DNA of 15,101 nucleotides from an uncultured Moraxella sp. (lineage in GTDB: Bacteria; Pseudomonadota; Gammaproteobacteria; Pseudomonadales; Moraxellaceae): contig CALTTC010000036.1 in NCBI GenBank assembly GCA_943908425.1, positions 1-15,101 of the forward strand. The letters run 5' to 3'. Positions within the stretch are counted from its first letter, which is position 1. Every line of letters begins with the position of its first letter. A program made the position numbers and the translations under genes. A model generated the notes under the pieces. That model saw only the letters and a list, made by a program, of their open reading frames with translations, did no database searches and had not been told where the DNA came from. Positions 14,097-15,101 of the stretch are shown piece by piece.

Positions 14097-14975
14097 ATGA
14101 GTCAGGTTTCTGCAAAACTTGTAAAAGAATTACGTGACCGTACTGGTCTGGGTATGATGGAGTGCAAAAAAGCACTAGAAGAGGCCGATGCTGATATTGA
14201 GCTTGCTATTGATAATTTGCGTAAATCAGGACAAGCCAAAGCTGCTAAAAAAGCAGGTAACATTGCTGCTGATGGGGCGATTATCATCACCCAAAAACCT
14301 GGTAAAGCACTGCTTTTGGAAGTGAACTGTCAAACCGATTTTGTGGCAAAAGATGAAAACTTTACCGTTTTTGCTGAAAAAGTTGCAGAATTGGCACTAC
14401 AAAATGACACAACCGATGTGGCAAAAATCGCTGAATTGCCTTATGGCGATGGACAAACCGTTGAAGAAGCCCGTGTGGCATTGGTACAAAAAATCGGTGA
14501 AAATATTCAAATTCGCCGTGCTGAAGTGGTTGAAGGCGACAACTTAGCATCTTATCGCCACGGTTTGCGTATCGGCGTGGTTGTTGCCTTAGAAAGTGGC
14601 AGTGAAAGTATTGGTAAATCAATCGCAATGCAAGTAGCAGCATTTAATCCATTGGCGGTTGATGAAGAAAGCGTGCCTGCTGATGTATTGGCTCGTGAAA
14701 AAGACATTATTGAAGCCAAAGCCAAAGAATCTGGCAAACCTGATAATGTGGTTGAAAAAATGATTTCAGGTGGCTTGCAAAAATATCTAAACGAAGTTAC
14801 CTTGCTCAACCAGCCCTATGTGATTGACAATGACAAAAAAGTTGGTGATGTACTAAAAACTGAAAATGCCAAGGTATTAAGCTTTAAACGCCTAGAAGTT
14901 GGTGAAGGCATTGAGAAAAAGCAAGAAGATTTTGCTGCCGAAGTGGCTGCTGCTCAAGCGTCTGCCAACCAATAA
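14097..14975 (+). CDS. tsf: Translation elongation factor Ts
   Basis: EF-Ts is the guanine-nucleotide exchange factor that releases GDP from EF-Tu. The 292-residue protein (E. coli 283) shows the N-terminal UBA-like signature KLVKELRDRTGLGMMECKKALEEADADIELAI, then the core motif LLEVNCQTDFVAKDENF including TDFV, whose Asp-Phe pair disrupts the EF-Tu Mg2+ site, the YRHGLRIGVVVAL block, MQVAAFNPLAV, and the C-terminal LNEVTLLNQPYV segment. AAGGTG lies 5 bases upstream of the ATG at 14097. Expression depends on read-through of the rpsB attenuator unless a separate promoter exists; I see none strong in the 100-base gap. A terminator follows 16 bases after the stop. Confidence 0.98.
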   Translation: MSQVSAKLVKELRDRTGLGMMECKKALEEADADIELAIDNLRKSGQAKAAKKAGNIAADGAIIITQKPGKALLLEVNCQTDFVAKDENFTVFAEKVAELALQNDTTDVAKIAELPYGDGQTVEEARVALVQKIGENIQIRRAEVVEGDNLASYRHGLRIGVVVALESGSESIGKSIAMQVAAFNPLAVDEESVPADVLAREKDIIEAKAKESGKPDNVVEKMISGGLQKYLNEVTLLNQPYVIDNDKKVGDVLKTENAKVLSFKRLEVGEGIEKKQEDFAAEVAAAQASANQ

Positions 14976-14991
14976 ATAATGGTATAAAAAT

Positions 14992-15022
14992 AATAAAAGC
15001 TCCTTAGGGGGGCTTTTATTTT
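14992..15022 (+). terminator. Rho-independent terminator of rpsB-tsf
   Basis: A 12-pair stem (14992-15003 with 15009-15020, one G-U) with a 5-base loop and a T-rich 3' side follows the tsf stop by 16 bases. Its A-rich 5' flank means it could also stop transcription arriving from the other direction. Confidence 0.85.
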
Positions 15023-15046
15023 GGGTTGGTTGTGCGATAATCATTT

Positions 15047-15101
15047 GCCAAACGCCAAACGCCAAACGCCAAACGCCAAACGCCAAACGCCAAACGCCAA
15101 A
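15047..15101. repeat. Heptanucleotide tandem array (GCCAAAC)n at the right edge
   Basis: Almost eight perfect copies of the 7-base unit GCCAAAC begin at 15047 and run to the last base, so the array continues outside the window. It lies about 25 bases beyond the tsf terminator and is not inside any supported gene. The unit is the left-edge octamer minus one T. The open frame on the minus strand here only reflects the repeat. Confidence 0.95.

Noticed and set aside
14892..15086. 64-codon minus-strand frame with repeated AFGVWRL-type residues
   Set aside because: Its repeated part is the heptamer array read as codons and the rest is antisense to tsf and its terminator.

Overview
The window reads as a chromosomal segment of a gammaproteobacterium of moderately low GC, most like the Moraxella/Psychrobacter group (Moraxellaceae). 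This rests on protein resemblance recalled from known families (HemF, RibA, Dxs, SuhB, YjcH/ActP, S2, EF-Ts) and on AT-rich, TTAAC-rich intergenic DNA; no search was run. Both ends of the window lie inside short tandem arrays: an 8-base unit on the left and a closely related 7-base unit on the right.

Layout. On the minus strand (about 100-2560) lie a class II cytochrome c lipoprotein, hemF (oxygen-dependent coproporphyrinogen III oxidase) and ribA (GTP cyclohydrolase II). A 625-base AT-rich gap separates ribA from a divergent dxs (isoprenoid/thiamine precursor synthesis), whose protein carries two repeat-built linker expansions. After a 440-base gap comes suhB, then a 517-base gap with an inverted repeat, then the yjcH-actP acetate uptake pair, which ends at a strong terminator. 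From 9507 to 12971 a tightly spaced four-gene unit encodes a membrane-bound CheA-like kinase (periplasmic sensor, PAS, HPt, CheA-type ATPase), a CheY-like receiver and two paralogous CheX-type phosphatases. The window closes with rpsB-tsf, which has a long structured leader, an intercistronic attenuator and a terminal hairpin.

The most interesting part is the four-gene signalling unit. It looks like a self-contained chemosensory-type phosphorelay without CheW, without a separate receptor and without methylation enzymes. Its base composition differs sharply from everything around it: counted by eye, GCGC occurs about 30 times in its 3.5 kb but only about 4 times in the remaining 11.6 kb, and GATC about 6 versus 2 times. 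The unit sits cleanly between the actP terminator and the rpsB promoter, as expected of an insertion between housekeeping genes. What it controls cannot be read from the window.

The remaining genes are housekeeping: haem, riboflavin and isoprenoid synthesis, rRNA maturation/antitermination, acetate uptake and translation. No rRNA, tRNA, CRISPR array, transposase or phage gene was seen.
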